A stretch of 32,329 nt of DNA from Clostridiales bacterium Firm_13. GTDB taxonomy: Bacteria > Bacillota > Clostridia > Saccharofermentanales > Saccharofermentanaceae. Below the pieces are notes generated by a model. The model was not told the DNA's origin. It was given only the letters and a program-made list of their open reading frames with translations, and ran no database searches. Location: positions 1 through 32,329 of the forward strand of contig LVAS01000060.1 in assembly GCA_001603035.1 (NCBI GenBank), in the 5' to 3' direction. Within the stretch, counting starts at the first letter, position 1, and each line of letters begins with the position of its first letter. The translations under genes and the position numbers were made by a program. Positions 16,402 through 25,913 of this stretch are shown in pieces.

Positions 16402-17256
16402 TCAGTCCGGGTGAACCAGCTCTGCGATCGACGCCGTGCACCGATCCAGAAGATCCGAGTCGATACTCTCGATCTTCCCCGCGTCGACAAGGGCCGTGAC
16501 CGCCGGATCTACGCCGGCTTGATCAAAGACCGGGACCCCCAGCGCAGCCGCCGCTTTGGCGACGCCGTCCCCGCCGAAAAGGGGAATTCTTTCGCCGCAA
16601 TGTCCGCAAGTGATATAACTCATATTCTCGACAAAGCCCAAGATCTTAACGCGCATCATCAGCGCCATATTTCGCGCCTTGTTGACGACCATCGATACGA
16701 GATCCTGATTGGTCGAGACAAGGAGAATCCCGTCCAGCGGGATGGATTGGAAAACGGTAAGCGGCACATCGCCGGTACCGGGCGGCATATCGATAAGAAG
16801 AAAGTCGAGTTCCTTCCAGATGACCTCTGACCAGAACTGCCGGATCAGTCCCGAGATAACGGGGCCTCGCCAAAGTACGGGGGCCTCTTCGTTCTCCATC
16901 AGAAGGTTCACCGACACAACTTCGATACCGGTCGAAGTGATCGCCGGCATTATCCCGTCCTTGTCGCCTCGAAGAGACTCGGTCAGGCCGAAGGCCTTGG
17001 GAATGGATGGGCCGGTGATGTCCGCGTCGAGGATGCCTACGCGAAAACCGCGACGCGCGAGCTTAACCGCAAGGACGGAAGTGACAAGCGATTTGCCGAC
17101 TCCGCCCTTCCCGCTGCAGACGCCGATCACCTTCTTGATCGATGCGCTGGGATGCGACGGGAAAAGAAGCGACTTCGGTTCGTTCTGTTCCGCGCAGTCG
17201 CCTGTGCCCGCAGACGCACACGACTCTTTACTTTTACAGGAATCACATGAGGACAT
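16402..17256 (-). CDS. Mrp/NBP35-family ATP-binding Fe-S cluster carrier
   Basis: A 284-residue P-loop ATPase of the Mrp/ApbC/NBP35 family, which carries and delivers Fe-S clusters in the cytoplasm. The deviant Walker A CSGKGGVGKS lies near residue 47. LLIDMPPGTGDV is the Walker B-like segment, and the C-terminal CxxC for the bridging cluster is in YITCGHCGERIPLF. The N-terminus is a cysteine-rich tail (MSSCDSCKSKESCASAG), as in many clostridial Mrp proteins. Start ATG 17256 has GAGGAG upstream. It lies 48 nt after the methyltransferase gene and 18 nt before the thioredoxin-like gene, apparently in one operon. Confidence 0.92.
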   Translation of the reverse strand: MSSCDSCKSKESCASAGTGDCAEQNEPKSLLFPSHPSASIKKVIGVCSGKGGVGKSLVTSVLAVKLARRGFRVGILDADITGPSIPKAFGLTESLRGDKDGIMPAITSTGIEVVSVNLLMENEEAPVLWRGPVISGLIRQFWSEVIWKELDFLLIDMPPGTGDVPLTVFQSIPLDGILLVSTNQDLVSMVVNKARNMALMMRVKILGFVENMSYITCGHCGERIPLFGGDGVAKAAAALGVPVFDQAGVDPAVTALVDAGKIESIDSDLLDRCTASIAELVHPD

Positions 17257-17304
17257 AAGGTTTCTCCTCGCTTCAAAAGCCGAATCAATCGTGATTGTAT
17301 TGTA

Positions 17305-17934
17305 TCACGAATCGCTTTCCGGGGTACGGACAGACCGAAGAATCCAATATCCCGCATCGCGGGCAATCATTTCGCAGTTTCCGAAAAGTTCTCGCAGATA
17401 CGCCTCGCTCGAAGGCGCGCCCTGCTTCTTCTGGAGAACGACGTAGAGCTTCCCGCCGGGTGTAATGCGGTTATACGCGCCGTCATAAAAAGAGAAAATC
17501 GTCTTCTTGCCGGCGCGGACCGGCGGGTTCGTGATAACCGTCGAAAAAGAGCCTTCGATTCCGTTCCAACCGTCCGACGTAAGGATGCGGACGTAGGGTG
17601 TGTGATTGGTTTTGGCATTCTCGGTCGCAAGCTCCACCGCCCGCGCATTGATATCCGCCATCGTCACATGAAGGGCCGGGAAAACACGCTTCATCGCAAT
17701 GCCGATAACGCCGTATCCGCATCCGAGATCAAGAAGGCTGCCGTCGCCCGGAATTCCGGCCTTCACAAAATCCTCGATCACCGTGCGGACAAGAAGATTG
17801 GTACCAAAGTCGACGTGTTGTCGCGAAAAGACATCGCTGTCCGTCGTAAAAACGAAATCGATTCCGTGGAAACGGGCGGAAACTGTCTTTCGTTCGCTCG
17901 GTCCGTCGGGGTTCGGATCAAAATAGTGCGCCAT
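17305..17934 (-). CDS. RsmC-like class I SAM-dependent methyltransferase
   Basis: A 209-residue methyltransferase with the SAM motif LLDLGCGYGVIG near residue 68 and NPPVRAGK near 128. The NPPxxxGK pattern is that of RsmC/RlmG-type rRNA guanine-N2 methyltransferases. It is the short, single-domain Firmicutes version. The exact rRNA target is inferred from the family. Start ATG 17934 lies one base after the queT stop codon, so translation is almost certainly coupled; a GAGAG tract inside the queT end serves as binding site. The C-terminus ends close to the mrp gene. Confidence 0.87.
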   Translation of the reverse strand: MAHYFDPNPDGPSERKTVSARFHGIDFVFTTDSDVFSRQHVDFGTNLLVRTVIEDFVKAGIPGDGSLLDLGCGYGVIGIAMKRVFPALHVTMADINARAVELATENAKTNHTPYVRILTSDGWNGIEGSFSTVITNPPVRAGKKTIFSFYDGAYNRITPGGKLYVVLQKKQGAPSSEAYLRELFGNCEMIARDAGYWILRSVRTPESDS

Positions 17935-17935
17935 A

Positions 17936-18484
17936 TTATTGTCTCTCTTCCCAGATTTTCTGGACGCCCGTCCGCCGCAAAACCGTAAGGAACGGGAATC
18001 CCAGCAGATAGACGACGAGCGTCTCGCTAGCGGCCAAATATGCGATACTAATCAAAACGGCCGGTATCGTTACCGGACCTTGCGTTAAAAGAAAGGGCAA
18101 ATAGGTTCCGACAATCAGTGCGTTGACAAGAACCGGAGGAATTAACGACAGTAAGTCTCGCGGGGTCTGCGGCAGCCGACTCGCCCGCACCGCGATCCGG
18201 CGCGTTAGAACGGCGGCGATCAATGTGGCCAGCGATCCGAAAACAACATCGACGAGACCGAGACCCGAAGGGTTCATCAGATTGGCCAAGAGGCAACCGA
18301 CCGTAAGTCCTGGAATGGCGGCCGGCGTCAGAATAGCCAATACAACCATGATTTCGGCCAGACGGAACTGGATCGGGCCGTAGGCAAACTGGGCGAAAGG
18401 ATAGGTAAGAACGACGTAGAGCGCGGCGATCACGCCGGCGGTTGCGACGGAGAGTATTCTCCGCGAAGAAGAATGTGTTGGCAT
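17936..18484 (-). CDS. queT: QueT-family queuosine precursor transporter (ECF S component)
   Basis: A 182-residue integral membrane protein with about five to six helices. Its N-terminal region reads VIAALYVVLTYPFAQFAYGPIQFRLAE, and the segment IPGLTVGCLLANL follows; both are characteristic of QueT, the substrate-binding subunit that takes up preQ1/preQ0 with the shared ECF ATPase module. Start ATG 18484 (MPTHSSS) is preferred over the longer frame because AAGGAGG lies 8 nt before it. No ECF ATPase genes are nearby, as usual for group II ECF systems. I looked for a preQ1 riboswitch in the leader and did not recognise one. It is the first gene of a five-gene minus-strand run. Confidence 0.88.
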   Translation of the reverse strand: MPTHSSSRRILSVATAGVIAALYVVLTYPFAQFAYGPIQFRLAEIMVVLAILTPAAIPGLTVGCLLANLMNPSGLGLVDVVFGSLATLIAAVLTRRIAVRASRLPQTPRDLLSLIPPVLVNALIVGTYLPFLLTQGPVTIPAVLISIAYLAASETLVVYLLGFPFLTVLRRTGVQKIWEERQ

Positions 18485-18595
18485 AGAAAAGGCCTCCTTA
18501 AAACGGTAAGTCGAAGCGTCGTCGACCGGAGAAGATGAAACGGGAGCTCGGTACCACATTGATATTTTCAAAAGGAATCCGCGAGTTCCGTATAG

Positions 18596-18624
18596 ACTAT
18601 ATAAGAAAGAAAAGGAGAATGCAA
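18596..18624 (-). promoter_or_regulatory. Promoter of the queT operon
   Basis: On the minus strand TTGCAT (18619-18624) and TATAGT (18596-18601) are spaced by exactly 17 nt. This gives a 5' leader of about 105 nt before ATG 18484. The leader contains a possible GTCG/CGAC hairpin but no riboswitch motif I can name. Confidence 0.65.
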
Positions 18625-18638
18625 GGAAACGGGGATAT

Positions 18639-18647
18639 TGCTATAAT
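18639..18647 (+). promoter_or_regulatory. Extended -10 promoter of the LMW-PTP operon
   Basis: TGCTATAAT is a perfect extended -10 element 80 nt before ATG 18728. It lies back to back with the queT promoter. Confidence 0.6.
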
Positions 18648-18727
18648 GAGAAAAACGATTGCGGGAGTGATTTCTGAGAGGGATTTCTGCCGAACGCGGA
18701 CCGACTCCAAACGGGAAGGAAACGAAG

Positions 18728-19231
18728 ATGATCCGAGTTCTTTTTGTATGTCACGGCAATATTTGCCGGTCACCCATGGCGGAATTTGTTCTGCGGGACA
18801 TGATTCGTTCCGTAGGTTATGAAGATGTGATCTCCGTTTCGTCCGCCGCCACGAGCGCGGAAGAGATCGGGAATCCCGTCCATCCCGGCACGCGCCGGAT
18901 TCTTGCCCGCGCCGGTATCTCTTGCGAGGGGAAGACCGCGATTCGCATGTCCGCGCGCGATTATGACAGCTATGATTATCTCATCGGAATGGACGCCGCG
19001 AACATAAGGAACATGGTCCGAATCGCGGGAGGGGATCCGAAGCGGCGCATCCGTCGTCTTCTCGATTACACAAAGCATCCCGGCGATATCTCTGATCCCT
19101 GGTACACCGGTGATTTTGAGGCGACTTGGCGCGATGTCACGAACGGCTGTGAATCACTTTTAGGGCATATTCTGGCGGAAAGGGCCGAAGAAATTATTCG
19201 ATTAAGGACGATTGCAAAGGAGAATTTATGA
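18728..19231 (+). CDS. Low-molecular-weight protein tyrosine phosphatase
   Basis: A 167-residue cytoplasmic phosphatase. The P-loop CHGNICRS starts at Cys8 with Arg14 (CX5R), right after the usual first beta strand. The general-acid aspartate is in the loop DPWYTGDFEATW near residue 120. All catalytic residues are present, and the length is standard. Low-molecular-weight PTPs act on phosphotyrosine proteins or sometimes phosphoarginine; which applies here is not evident. Start ATG 18728 has a GGAAGG binding site. It is the first of three genes joined by 4-nt ATGA overlaps, so the phosphatase, acetyltransferase and DJ-1 protein are made together. Confidence 0.93.
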   Translation: MIRVLFVCHGNICRSPMAEFVLRDMIRSVGYEDVISVSSAATSAEEIGNPVHPGTRRILARAGISCEGKTAIRMSARDYDSYDYLIGMDAANIRNMVRIAGGDPKRRIRRLLDYTKHPGDISDPWYTGDFEATWRDVTNGCESLLGHILAERAEEIIRLRTIAKENL

Positions 19232-19734
19232 CCGCTATTTTTCGAGAGGCATCTCTTGACGACGCCGACTGTCTGACACGGCTGCGAATGGATTTTCTGA
19301 AAGAAGATTATCCGGATCTGTCCGAGGCGGAAATCCTTCGATTATCGGAGAACGTACTGTCCTACATCCGCGCGAATCTCGGAGATTCGCTTCGTATTTT
19401 TGTAGCCGAAAAAGACGCGGAGATCGTATCGACCGTCTTTCTTCTTCTCGAAAAGAAGCCGGCAAATCCCAGCTTCCCGACCGGCCTTACCGGAACGATC
19501 CTGAATGTTTACACAAAGCCCGAATGCCGCGGACAAGGCTTTGCAAGCGCCTTGGTCGAACGCGCAATCCAAGCCGGTAGGACTTCCAATCTTTCCTATA
19601 TTGATCTTCACGCGACAGAGGCGGGGTATCCGATCTATCGCAAATTGGGCTTTACCGATTATCAGTCGCGGTGTGTTCCGATGCGGCTTGATCTGCTTGC
19701 GGATACAGGAATACCGAGAGGAGAAAGCAAATGA
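19228..19734 (+). CDS. GNAT family N-acetyltransferase
   Basis: A 168-residue protein of the GNAT fold. The acetyl-CoA pyrophosphate-binding motif A is visible as ILNVYTKPECRGQGFASALVERAI (RGQGFA), and the C-terminal strand-helix YRKLGFTDYQSR is standard. The acceptor substrate is unknown. Start ATG 19228 overlaps the stop of the phosphatase gene (ATGA), with AAAGGAG 5 nt upstream. The stop overlaps the start of the DJ-1 gene in the same way, so all three are translationally coupled. Confidence 0.9.
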   Translation: MTAIFREASLDDADCLTRLRMDFLKEDYPDLSEAEILRLSENVLSYIRANLGDSLRIFVAEKDAEIVSTVFLLLEKKPANPSFPTGLTGTILNVYTKPECRGQGFASALVERAIQAGRTSNLSYIDLHATEAGYPIYRKLGFTDYQSRCVPMRLDLLADTGIPRGESK

Positions 19735-20309
19735 AGATTCTACTTTTCTGTGCCAAAGCCTTTGAGACAATGGAGTTCTCTCCGTTCGTCGATATCTTCG
19801 GGTGGGCCGCCGACGAAATGACGCAGCCAATCGAAGTGATCACAGGCGGGTTCACATCGAGAGTCGTCAGTACATTCGGCATTCCGATTGAGGTGCAAGT
19901 CACACTTCCCGAGATCCGCGCGGCCGATTACGACGCGCTTGCGATTCCCGGTGGATTCGAGGAATACGGGTTCTATGAAGAAGTCTATGACGAACGGTTC
20001 CTTGCCTTGATCCGTGAATTTGATCGTCTCGGCAAGCCGATCGCGTCGGTCTGTGTCGCCGCCCTACCGATCGGCAAAAGCGGTGTTCTCGTCGGAAGAA
20101 ACGCGACGACATATCATCTCGACGGCGGGAAAAGGCAAGGCATTCTGGCTTCCTTCGGCGTCGATGTAATCGACGAACCGATCGTGATCGACGGCAATAT
20201 CATTACATCTTATTGCCCGGAAACGGCTCCGGGAGTCGCGTTCGCCTTATTAGAAAAGCTCGCGGGGCATAACGTTCGCGAGCTTGTTCAGCAAAAGATG
20301 GGATTCTGA
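19731..20309 (+). CDS. DJ-1/PfpI superfamily protein
   Basis: A 192-residue protein of the DJ-1/PfpI/ThiJ class I glutamine-amidotransferase-like fold. The nucleophile elbow is ASVCVAALP with Cys108, and an acidic partner lies in FETMEF near residue 12. The IPGGFEEYGFY loop is typical of clostridial members. Members act as glyoxalase III, chaperone or deglycase-like proteins; the true role here is unknown. Start ATG 19731 overlaps the acetyltransferase stop (ATGA), with GAGGAG 7 nt upstream. It is the last gene of the operon and converges with araD; no clear terminator was seen in the 61 nt between them. Confidence 0.9.
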   Translation: MKILLFCAKAFETMEFSPFVDIFGWAADEMTQPIEVITGGFTSRVVSTFGIPIEVQVTLPEIRAADYDALAIPGGFEEYGFYEEVYDERFLALIREFDRLGKPIASVCVAALPIGKSGVLVGRNATTYHLDGGKRQGILASFGVDVIDEPIVIDGNIITSYCPETAPGVAFALLEKLAGHNVRELVQQKMGF

Positions 20310-20370
20310 TTCGTATCTGATTCGTGTACCGCAAGAAGAAATTCCGTCGGGTTACTTAGGCAACAGAGAT

Positions 20371-21072
20371 TTACTTCTGTCCGTAATATGCGTCGGGGCC
20401 GTGTTTTCTCAAGAAATGACGGTCGAGAAGTTCCTGCTGCATCGGCTCCGTACAGGCGGTTCCCCGCGTACTTTCCGCGTGAAAAGCCATCATCGCGACT
20501 TCTTCCAATACGACCGAGTTATGGACGGCTTCCGCAGCGGATGCGCCCCATGTAAACGGGCCGTGAGACTGAACAAGTACAGCCGGCACATAGTCCGGAC
20601 GAATCGCGCGCTCCGTAAAGGTCTCAATAATCACGGAGCCGGTGTTCGCTTCATACTCCCCCGCAATCTCCTCCGGAGTCATCCGTCTTGTGCAGGGAAT
20701 CTCTCCGTAAAAATAATCCGCATGCGTTGTCCCGTAAGCCGGTATCCCCACTCCCGCCTGCGCGCGCAACGTCGCCCACCTCGAGTGGGTATGGACAATG
20801 CCGCCGATTGACGGAAAAGCGCGATAAAGAGCCAAATGCGTCGGCGTGTCCGACGAAGGGTGCAACTTGCCTTCGACCTTTTGCCCGGAAAGATCCAACA
20901 CAACCATGTCGTCGGGCTTCAGTTCACTGTAAGGAACGCCGGACGGCTTGATGACAAAGAGTCCTTTTTCGCGGTCAATGCCGGATACATTGCCCCAGGT
21001 AAAAACAACAAGTCCATGCTCCGGCAGCTGCATATTCGCCAAATAGACTTCCTTCTTCAGATCTTCCAACAT
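20371..21072 (-). CDS. araD: L-ribulose-5-phosphate 4-epimerase
   Basis: A 233-residue class II aldolase-family epimerase converting L-ribulose-5-phosphate to D-xylulose-5-phosphate. Residues equivalent to E. coli Asp76 and the zinc ligands His95, His97 and His171 are Asp75, His94, His96 and His170 ([26 protein letters not shown]). Length matches the family. Start ATG 21072 has AAGGAG 7 nt upstream. It is the last gene of the araR-B-A-D operon, separated from araA by a long hairpin that may adjust its level. Confidence 0.97.
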   Translation of the reverse strand: MLEDLKKEVYLANMQLPEHGLVVFTWGNVSGIDREKGLFVIKPSGVPYSELKPDDMVVLDLSGQKVEGKLHPSSDTPTHLALYRAFPSIGGIVHTHSRWATLRAQAGVGIPAYGTTHADYFYGEIPCTRRMTPEEIAGEYEANTGSVIIETFTERAIRPDYVPAVLVQSHGPFTWGASAAEAVHNSVVLEEVAMMAFHAESTRGTACTEPMQQELLDRHFLRKHGPDAYYGQK

Positions 21073-21099
21073 ATACGAACTCCTTTTAAGATACGAGCC

Positions 21100-21147
21100 G
21101 GAACTCCCCGTCTTTGATCTTTCTAAGGATCAAGTCCGGGGAGTTCC
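21100..21147 (-). other. Intercistronic hairpin between araA and araD
   Basis: An 11-bp GC-rich outer stem (21100-21110 with 21137-21147) encloses a second stem, TTGATC/GATCAA. There is no T-run after it on the minus strand, so it is more likely an mRNA stability or processing element than a terminator. Confidence 0.75.
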
Positions 21148-21161
21148 ATTCGACGATTGCA

Positions 21162-22637
21162 TCAAGATAACTTATAAATGAGATCGCTCCAACGAAGTTC
21201 ATTGCGAAGATTGGGAATCGTCGTGTCTTTCGTGATGTGAACAAACTCGATGCCGACCGCTTCGGCCCAGTCGCGCAGGTGCTCCGCGGTAAGCGCAAAA
21301 CTCAGCACATTGTGGTGAGCGCCGCCCGAGAGAATCCAAGCTTCGGTGCCGGTCGAGAGATCCGGCATCGGACGCCACATAACGCGCGCGACAGGGAGCT
21401 TCGGCATCGGGTGCAGCGGTTCTACGACGGTAACGTCGTTCACGATCAGGCGAAGACGTCCGCCCATATCGATCAGAGACGCGATAATCGCATCGCCGGC
21501 AGATCCGTCGTAGACGAGACGCGCCGGGTCATTCTTCCCGCCGATCCCGAGAGGATGGACCTCGATGCGGGCCTTACCCTTGGCGATCGAGGGGCAGACT
21601 TCGAGCATATGCGCGCCGAGAACATACTCGTTGCCGGGCTCGAAGTGATAGGTATAATCCTCCATGAAGGACGTGCCTCCGGGAAGGCCGATCGCCATTT
21701 GCTTCATGACGCGAAGAAGCGCGGCTGTCTTCCAGTCGCCTTCCGCTCCGAAACCATACCCGTCCGCCATCATGTTCTGGATTGCAAGGCCGGGAAGTTG
21801 CTCCATGCCGTGCAAGTCTTGGAACGTGTCCGTCATCGCACCGAAGCCGCCTTCGGCGAACATTTTGCGAAGCGCAACCTCCGTCTTCGCTTGAAAACGG
21901 ATCGCATGCAGATCGTCCGTCGCGATATCGTAACGCTCGCGGTATTGCGCGAGTTGGTTTTCGATTTCGGCGTCGGTCACTTCTTTCATCACGTCCGTTA
22001 GATCATCGATTCCCCAACCGTTGACCTGCCACCCGAGCTTTAGCTGGACTTCGATCTTATCGCCTTCGGTAACGGCAACTTCGCGCATATTATCGCCGAT
22101 ACGCATCACTTTCAGCTTGCGACCGACCATCACACCGACGGCGGCGCGCATCCAATCCCCGATTCTCTTGCGGATTTCGGGAATACTCCAATGACCGGCA
22201 ATGACCTTTCTGGGCAAACGCATGCGCGCCGTAATGAAACCGTGTTCCTTATCGCCGTGCGCCGACTGGTTCATATTCATGAAATCCATATCGATCGTAT
22301 CCCACGGGATATCGCGGTTGAACTGTGTGTCAAATTGAAGAAGGGGTTTGCGAAGCGCGGAAAATGCCGCGATCCACATCTTTGAGGGAGAGAATGTATG
22401 CATCCATGTGATGACGCCGGCGCATTGGGGATCGAGATTCGCCGCCTCGATCACTGCCGTAATCTCGTCCGTCGACGTGACGATCGGTTGATAGACAACC
22501 GTGCAGGGAACCGCGGGATCGGCGTTAAGCGCCTCGACAATCGTCTTCGAGTGATCGATCATCTCCTGAAATATATCCCCGTACAGGTGTTGAGAACCTG
22601 TAATAAACCAAAATGCATGTGCTTTCAAATCAGGCAT
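21162..22637 (-). CDS. araA: L-arabinose isomerase
   Basis: A 491-residue cytoplasmic, metal-dependent ketol-isomerase converting L-arabinose to L-ribulose. It starts with the characteristic [11 protein letters not shown]. The four metal-site residues are recognisable in family order: Glu in [10 protein letters not shown], Glu in [10 protein letters not shown], His in [16 protein letters not shown] and His in [10 protein letters not shown]. Length fits (E. coli 500, B. subtilis 496). Start ATG 22637 has AGGAGG 9 nt upstream and lies 8 nt inside the end of araB, so translation is probably coupled. Confidence 0.98.
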   Translation of the reverse strand: MPDLKAHAFWFITGSQHLYGDIFQEMIDHSKTIVEALNADPAVPCTVVYQPIVTSTDEITAVIEAANLDPQCAGVITWMHTFSPSKMWIAAFSALRKPLLQFDTQFNRDIPWDTIDMDFMNMNQSAHGDKEHGFITARMRLPRKVIAGHWSIPEIRKRIGDWMRAAVGVMVGRKLKVMRIGDNMREVAVTEGDKIEVQLKLGWQVNGWGIDDLTDVMKEVTDAEIENQLAQYRERYDIATDDLHAIRFQAKTEVALRKMFAEGGFGAMTDTFQDLHGMEQLPGLAIQNMMADGYGFGAEGDWKTAALLRVMKQMAIGLPGGTSFMEDYTYHFEPGNEYVLGAHMLEVCPSIAKGKARIEVHPLGIGGKNDPARLVYDGSAGDAIIASLIDMGGRLRLIVNDVTVVEPLHPMPKLPVARVMWRPMPDLSTGTEAWILSGGAHHNVLSFALTAEHLRDWAEAVGIEFVHITKDTTIPNLRNELRWSDLIYKLS

Positions 22638-24303
22638 GAGAATGAACCTCCTGTTTTAAATCTTTGAGACGTTTCATGACATTATTCTCGCCGCGGCCGA
22701 AATAGTCGTGGAGAACGCGATACTCGGCAAACAGGCGATCATAGATGTCGGCGTTCGCAGGAATCGGACGGTAGACGGTCTCTTTGACGCTGCCGGCTGT
22801 CCGTGCGCCTTCAAAAATCGTCTCGTATCCGCCCCTTGTCTTACCTGCGGCAACCGCGCCGAAGATGGCGGAACCGAGCGCCGGGCCCTGTGCGGATCCG
22901 GCAATCTTGATCGGCATGTTCAGAACATCGGCGTAAATCTGCATCGTCATCGGATCCTTTTGCGAAATTCCACCTGACGCGTAGAATTCCTCGACCGGAA
23001 CGCCGTGTTCACGGTAGTTTTCGATGATCATTCGAGTGCCGTATGCCGTCGCCTCGATCAGTGCCCGGTAGATCTCTTCCGGTTTGGTCTGCAGAGTCAT
23101 GCCGAGCATGAGCCCCGTCAGATCAACATCTACCAGCACCGACCGATTGCCGTTCCACCAGTCCAAAGCCAGAAGACCGCTTTGACCCGGTCTCTTGGCT
23201 TCAGCCTTCGTACGCAAATAAGAATGGATGTTCACACCCGCCGCCTTTGCCTCATCGACATAAGACGCGGGTAAGCAATTGTCGACAAACCACGCAAAGT
23301 GGTCGCCGACGCAGGATTGTCCGGCTTCATATCCGAGAAAACCGGGGAGAATTCCGTCTTCCGTAACACCGCACATGCCGGGAACCTGAACCTCTTTTGT
23401 TCCCATCAGCATATGGCACGTAGACGTACCCATAATCGCAAGCATTTTGCCGGGGCCGTCGATGCCGACGGCGGGCACGCAGACATGGGCGTCGACATTC
23501 CCGACCGCAACCGCGGTTCCGGGAAGAAGTCCTGTGAGCTTCGCCGCTTCGGGCGTAATCTCACCCGCTTTGTTTCCGAGCGGCAGAATATCGCGCGAAA
23601 GCTTCTCGTCGACGACATCGGCGAGGCGCGGATCCAGCGCCGCGAAAAAAGACGAAGAAGGATATCCGGTATTCTTATTCCAGATCTCCTTATACCCCGC
23701 GGTACAAGAATTTCTGGACTCCACACCGGTAAGTTGCCAAATAATCCAGTCCGCCGCTTCAATGAAGCGATCCGCGGCGGCATAGATTTCCGGGGCCTCG
23801 TCAAGAACTTGCCAGATCTTCGGAATCGCCCATTCGGAGGAGATCTTGCCGCCGTAATTGGCGAGCCATTGTTCTCCTCTTTCCGCCGCAATCGCATTCA
23901 ATTGATTCGCCTTGTCCTGTGCGGCATGGTGCTTCCAGAGCTTCACATAGGCATGCGGCTCATCGCGGTATTCAGGTAAGAAAGACAGAGGTGTTCCGTC
24001 TGCTTTCGTAGGGATCAAAGTACACGCCGTAAAATCAGTCCCGACGCCGATGACATCCGAGGGATCGACGCCGGACTCTTTCAGAACTTGCGGAATTGTA
24101 TGCGCCAAAACATCCAAATAATCCTTGGCGTCCTGCAGCGCCCAATCATGTCCGAGCTTCTTGCCGGACGGAAGTGTATCATCCATAACGGCATGCGGAT
24201 ATTCATAGACCGCGGAACATACCTCTTCTCCCGTTTCGCAGTTCAGAAGTAACGCCCGCCCGGAAAGGGTTCCGTAGTCTACTCCGATCGAATACTTGGT
24301 CAT
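22630..24303 (-). CDS. araB: Ribulokinase
   Basis: A 557-residue FGGY-family sugar kinase phosphorylating L-ribulose. The N-terminal ATPase motif [15 protein letters not shown], the substrate-binding [13 protein letters not shown], and [12 protein letters not shown] near the C-terminus match AraB. Length is as in B. subtilis (560). Start ATG 24303 is 3 nt after the araR stop, with AGAGGT 7 nt upstream inside the end of araR. The stop overlaps araA by 8 nt. Confidence 0.97.
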   Translation of the reverse strand: MTKYSIGVDYGTLSGRALLLNCETGEEVCSAVYEYPHAVMDDTLPSGKKLGHDWALQDAKDYLDVLAHTIPQVLKESGVDPSDVIGVGTDFTACTLIPTKADGTPLSFLPEYRDEPHAYVKLWKHHAAQDKANQLNAIAAERGEQWLANYGGKISSEWAIPKIWQVLDEAPEIYAAADRFIEAADWIIWQLTGVESRNSCTAGYKEIWNKNTGYPSSSFFAALDPRLADVVDEKLSRDILPLGNKAGEITPEAAKLTGLLPGTAVAVGNVDAHVCVPAVGIDGPGKMLAIMGTSTCHMLMGTKEVQVPGMCGVTEDGILPGFLGYEAGQSCVGDHFAWFVDNCLPASYVDEAKAAGVNIHSYLRTKAEAKRPGQSGLLALDWWNGNRSVLVDVDLTGLMLGMTLQTKPEEIYRALIEATAYGTRMIIENYREHGVPVEEFYASGGISQKDPMTMQIYADVLNMPIKIAGSAQGPALGSAIFGAVAAGKTRGGYETIFEGARTAGSVKETVYRPIPANADIYDRLFAEYRVLHDYFGRGENNVMKRLKDLKQEVHSHA

Positions 24304-24306
24304 ATC

Positions 24307-25386
24307 TTATACCTCTGCTTTCGTAGAATCTTTAACAATCAAATTGACATCCATTACCAGCGAATGCGCGCGGTTCCCCGTCTCGATCATTTCGATCAGT
24401 CGGGCTGCCGCTTCGCGTCCCAATCGCTCGGCGGGATGCGTAAGCGAAGTAATTCGGACGGGTGACAACTCCGACAAAGACGAGTTGTCGAAACCGACGA
24501 CGGATTTGTCGGCCGGAATCCGTATCCCGTTGCGAAGCATCGATTGAATCAGTCGAATGGCAACCTGATCGTTATAGCAGATCACCGCCGTACACTTGGT
24601 CAGTCGACGGAGAATACGGGTCTCCTCGCTTCTTGCGAACATACGGTCGAGGTCCGGCGTTGTATACCAAATAACCTCGTCGTCATCCATCGGAAGATTG
24701 TGCGCCACGACGGCTTCCGAATATCCGGCATAGCGTTCATGTCCCTGTCTGTCGTCCGCCTTAAAAATCCCGCCGATTCTTCTGTGTCCGAGGCTGTATA
24801 AGTGTTCGACGGCGGTCTTCCCGCCCTCTCTGTCATTCGTCACGACAAAGACGGGGTCAAGCGCCTCATAATATCCGTTGATAAAAACATAAGGGATACC
24901 CTTCTCCGTCAATTTGCGGTAGAGGGAAAGATTCGGATTCGGCAGAGCGGACCGATTCCCTTCGACGATTATGCCGTCGACGCCCTTATTCATCAGAGAC
25001 TCAAGGAGTTGGTGTTCCGTCTCGACCCGGTTCTTCGTGACGCCGAGTGTCATGCTATAGCCGCGTGAAGTGAGAACGTCCTCGATACCGCTTGTGATAC
25101 CGGGGAAAATATAATCGGTGATGCTCGTCGCGATAAACCCGATCGTCATCGCGCGCGTCAACTCGGAAACGTAAGTGCCGCTCCCCCGCTTACTGATAAG
25201 CGTCCCCTTCTTCTCAAGGAAAGCGATCGCTTGCCTTACGGTCTGACGGCTAATGTCGAATTGGGCCGCAAGTTGATTCTCAGAGGGGATCTTCTGTCCC
25301 GGACGAAATGTTCCGTCTGTTATCCGCGCACGGATCCATGCTTCTAAAGTCTGGTACTTATGCTTGTTATCCGCGCTGTAAGCCAC
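24307..25386 (-). CDS. araR: AraR-type arabinose repressor (GntR HTH with LacI-type sensor)
   Basis: A 359-residue transcription factor. Residues about 12-70 form a GntR winged helix (PGQKIPSENQLAAQFDISRQ onward), and the rest is a periplasmic-binding-protein-like effector domain (TIGFIATSITDYIFPG; VVGFDNSSLSELSP). This fusion and length are those of B. subtilis AraR (362), which binds DNA until L-arabinose releases it. The start is GTG 25386, with AAAGGA close upstream. It is the first gene of the ara operon, so it is probably autoregulated. Candidate targets are described in its leader and at the transporter promoter. Confidence 0.94.
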   Translation of the reverse strand: MAYSADNKHKYQTLEAWIRARITDGTFRPGQKIPSENQLAAQFDISRQTVRQAIAFLEKKGTLISKRGSGTYVSELTRAMTIGFIATSITDYIFPGITSGIEDVLTSRGYSMTLGVTKNRVETEHQLLESLMNKGVDGIIVEGNRSALPNPNLSLYRKLTEKGIPYVFINGYYEALDPVFVVTNDREGGKTAVEHLYSLGHRRIGGIFKADDRQGHERYAGYSEAVVAHNLPMDDDEVIWYTTPDLDRMFARSEETRILRRLTKCTAVICYNDQVAIRLIQSMLRNGIRIPADKSVVGFDNSSLSELSPVRITSLTHPAERLGREAAARLIEMIETGNRAHSLVMDVNLIVKDSTKAEV

Positions 25387-25414
25387 TTATCCTTTATCCT
25401 CACATTCGCAATTA

Positions 25415-25426
25415 TTAACCGGTTAA
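25415..25426. promoter_or_regulatory. Palindromic operator candidate in the araR leader
   Basis: TTAACCGGTTAA is a perfect 12-bp palindrome about 30 nt upstream of araR. The same 8-bp core, AACCGGTT, recurs at the distal promoter (25931-25938). A centre of this kind is typical of LacI-family operators rather than of GntR-type AraR sites, so the protein that binds it is uncertain. Confidence 0.5.
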
Positions 25427-25435
25427 CGGAAGATT

Positions 25436-25469
25436 CGTCTCCGGGATTTGCTTCATAATCCCGGAGACG
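25436..25469 (-). other. Leader hairpin upstream of araR
   Basis: A 13-bp perfect stem (25436-25448 with 25457-25469) closes an 8-nt loop. No T-run follows on the minus strand (the sequence continues GAATCTTCC), so it is not a typical terminator. It may stabilise the transcript starting at the proximal promoter. Confidence 0.7.
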
Positions 25470-25483
25470 TTCCGTATGAAGAC

Positions 25484-25489
25484 ATTGTA
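25484..25489 (-). promoter_or_regulatory. Possible proximal araR -10 box
   Basis: On the minus strand TACAAT lies about 100 nt upstream of araR, with TTGCCG 19 nt further upstream. Spacing is long, so this is a weak call; the leader hairpin and the palindrome would both lie in its 5' UTR. Confidence 0.35.
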
Positions 25490-25630
25490 ACACGATGCAT
25501 ATTAATTCCGGCAAAGGAGGCTGCCGCTCGTATTACAAAAAGACCGCCATTCCGCATACGCCTTCCCGGCGAGAGGGTCGCAAGGTCGAGGGCGTTGATC
25601 GGGCGCGAATTCTGATTCTGTCCGGCTCGC

Positions 25631-25659
25631 GCGGCGACTGTTGTGCGGACAGCCGCCGC
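25631..25659. other. GC-rich hairpin in the ara upstream region
   Basis: GCGGCGACTGT (25631-25641) pairs with ACAGCCGCCGC (25649-25659) with one mismatch or wobble around a 7-nt loop. No T-run follows on either strand. On the ara transcript it would fall between the small ORF and araR. Confidence 0.55.
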
Positions 25660-25751
25660 CCGAACATTTCCCGATTATTCCATTTCCGATTCTTCCGACA
25701 AGTCAAAAGGATAAGAAACGGATTCCCCGATCCTTGCATGGATAGCCGATC

Positions 25752-25892
25752 TCATCTGTCATAGGACAGAGGCGATCGGCATCGCATCGCCGCCTTAGTT
25801 GTATCATTGTCTTGTAAGCAAACCGAACAACTGGCGTCGATATTCTTGAAAACTGATTGACAAATCTTCCGGATTCCTGCAACAGGAATCAT
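25752..25892 (-). CDS. Possible 46-residue cysteine-containing small protein in the ara leader
   Basis: A short frame starting MIPVAGIRKICQSVFKNID. It has GAGGG 5 nt before its ATG and lies just downstream of the distal ara promoter, so it would be the first frame on that transcript. It contains four cysteines. I recognise no family. It could be a regulatory leader peptide, a small protein, or a chance ORF; the region between it and araR (25387-25751) holds only hairpins and operator-like sites. Confidence 0.3.
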   Translation of the reverse strand: MIPVAGIRKICQSVFKNIDASCSVCLQDNDTTKAAMRCRSPLSYDR

Positions 25893-25913
25893 TTTGTCCC
25901 TCAATTCATCTGC

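Noticed and set aside
18485-18595. preQ1 riboswitch expected before queT
   Set aside because: The leader lacks the short C-rich/A-rich pseudoknot pattern of preQ1-I, and I could not fit the other classes; a covariance search would decide.
25533-25739. 68-residue minus-strand frame in the ara leader
   Set aside because: No convincing binding site, Arg/Ser-rich composition and no recognisable domain; probably chance.
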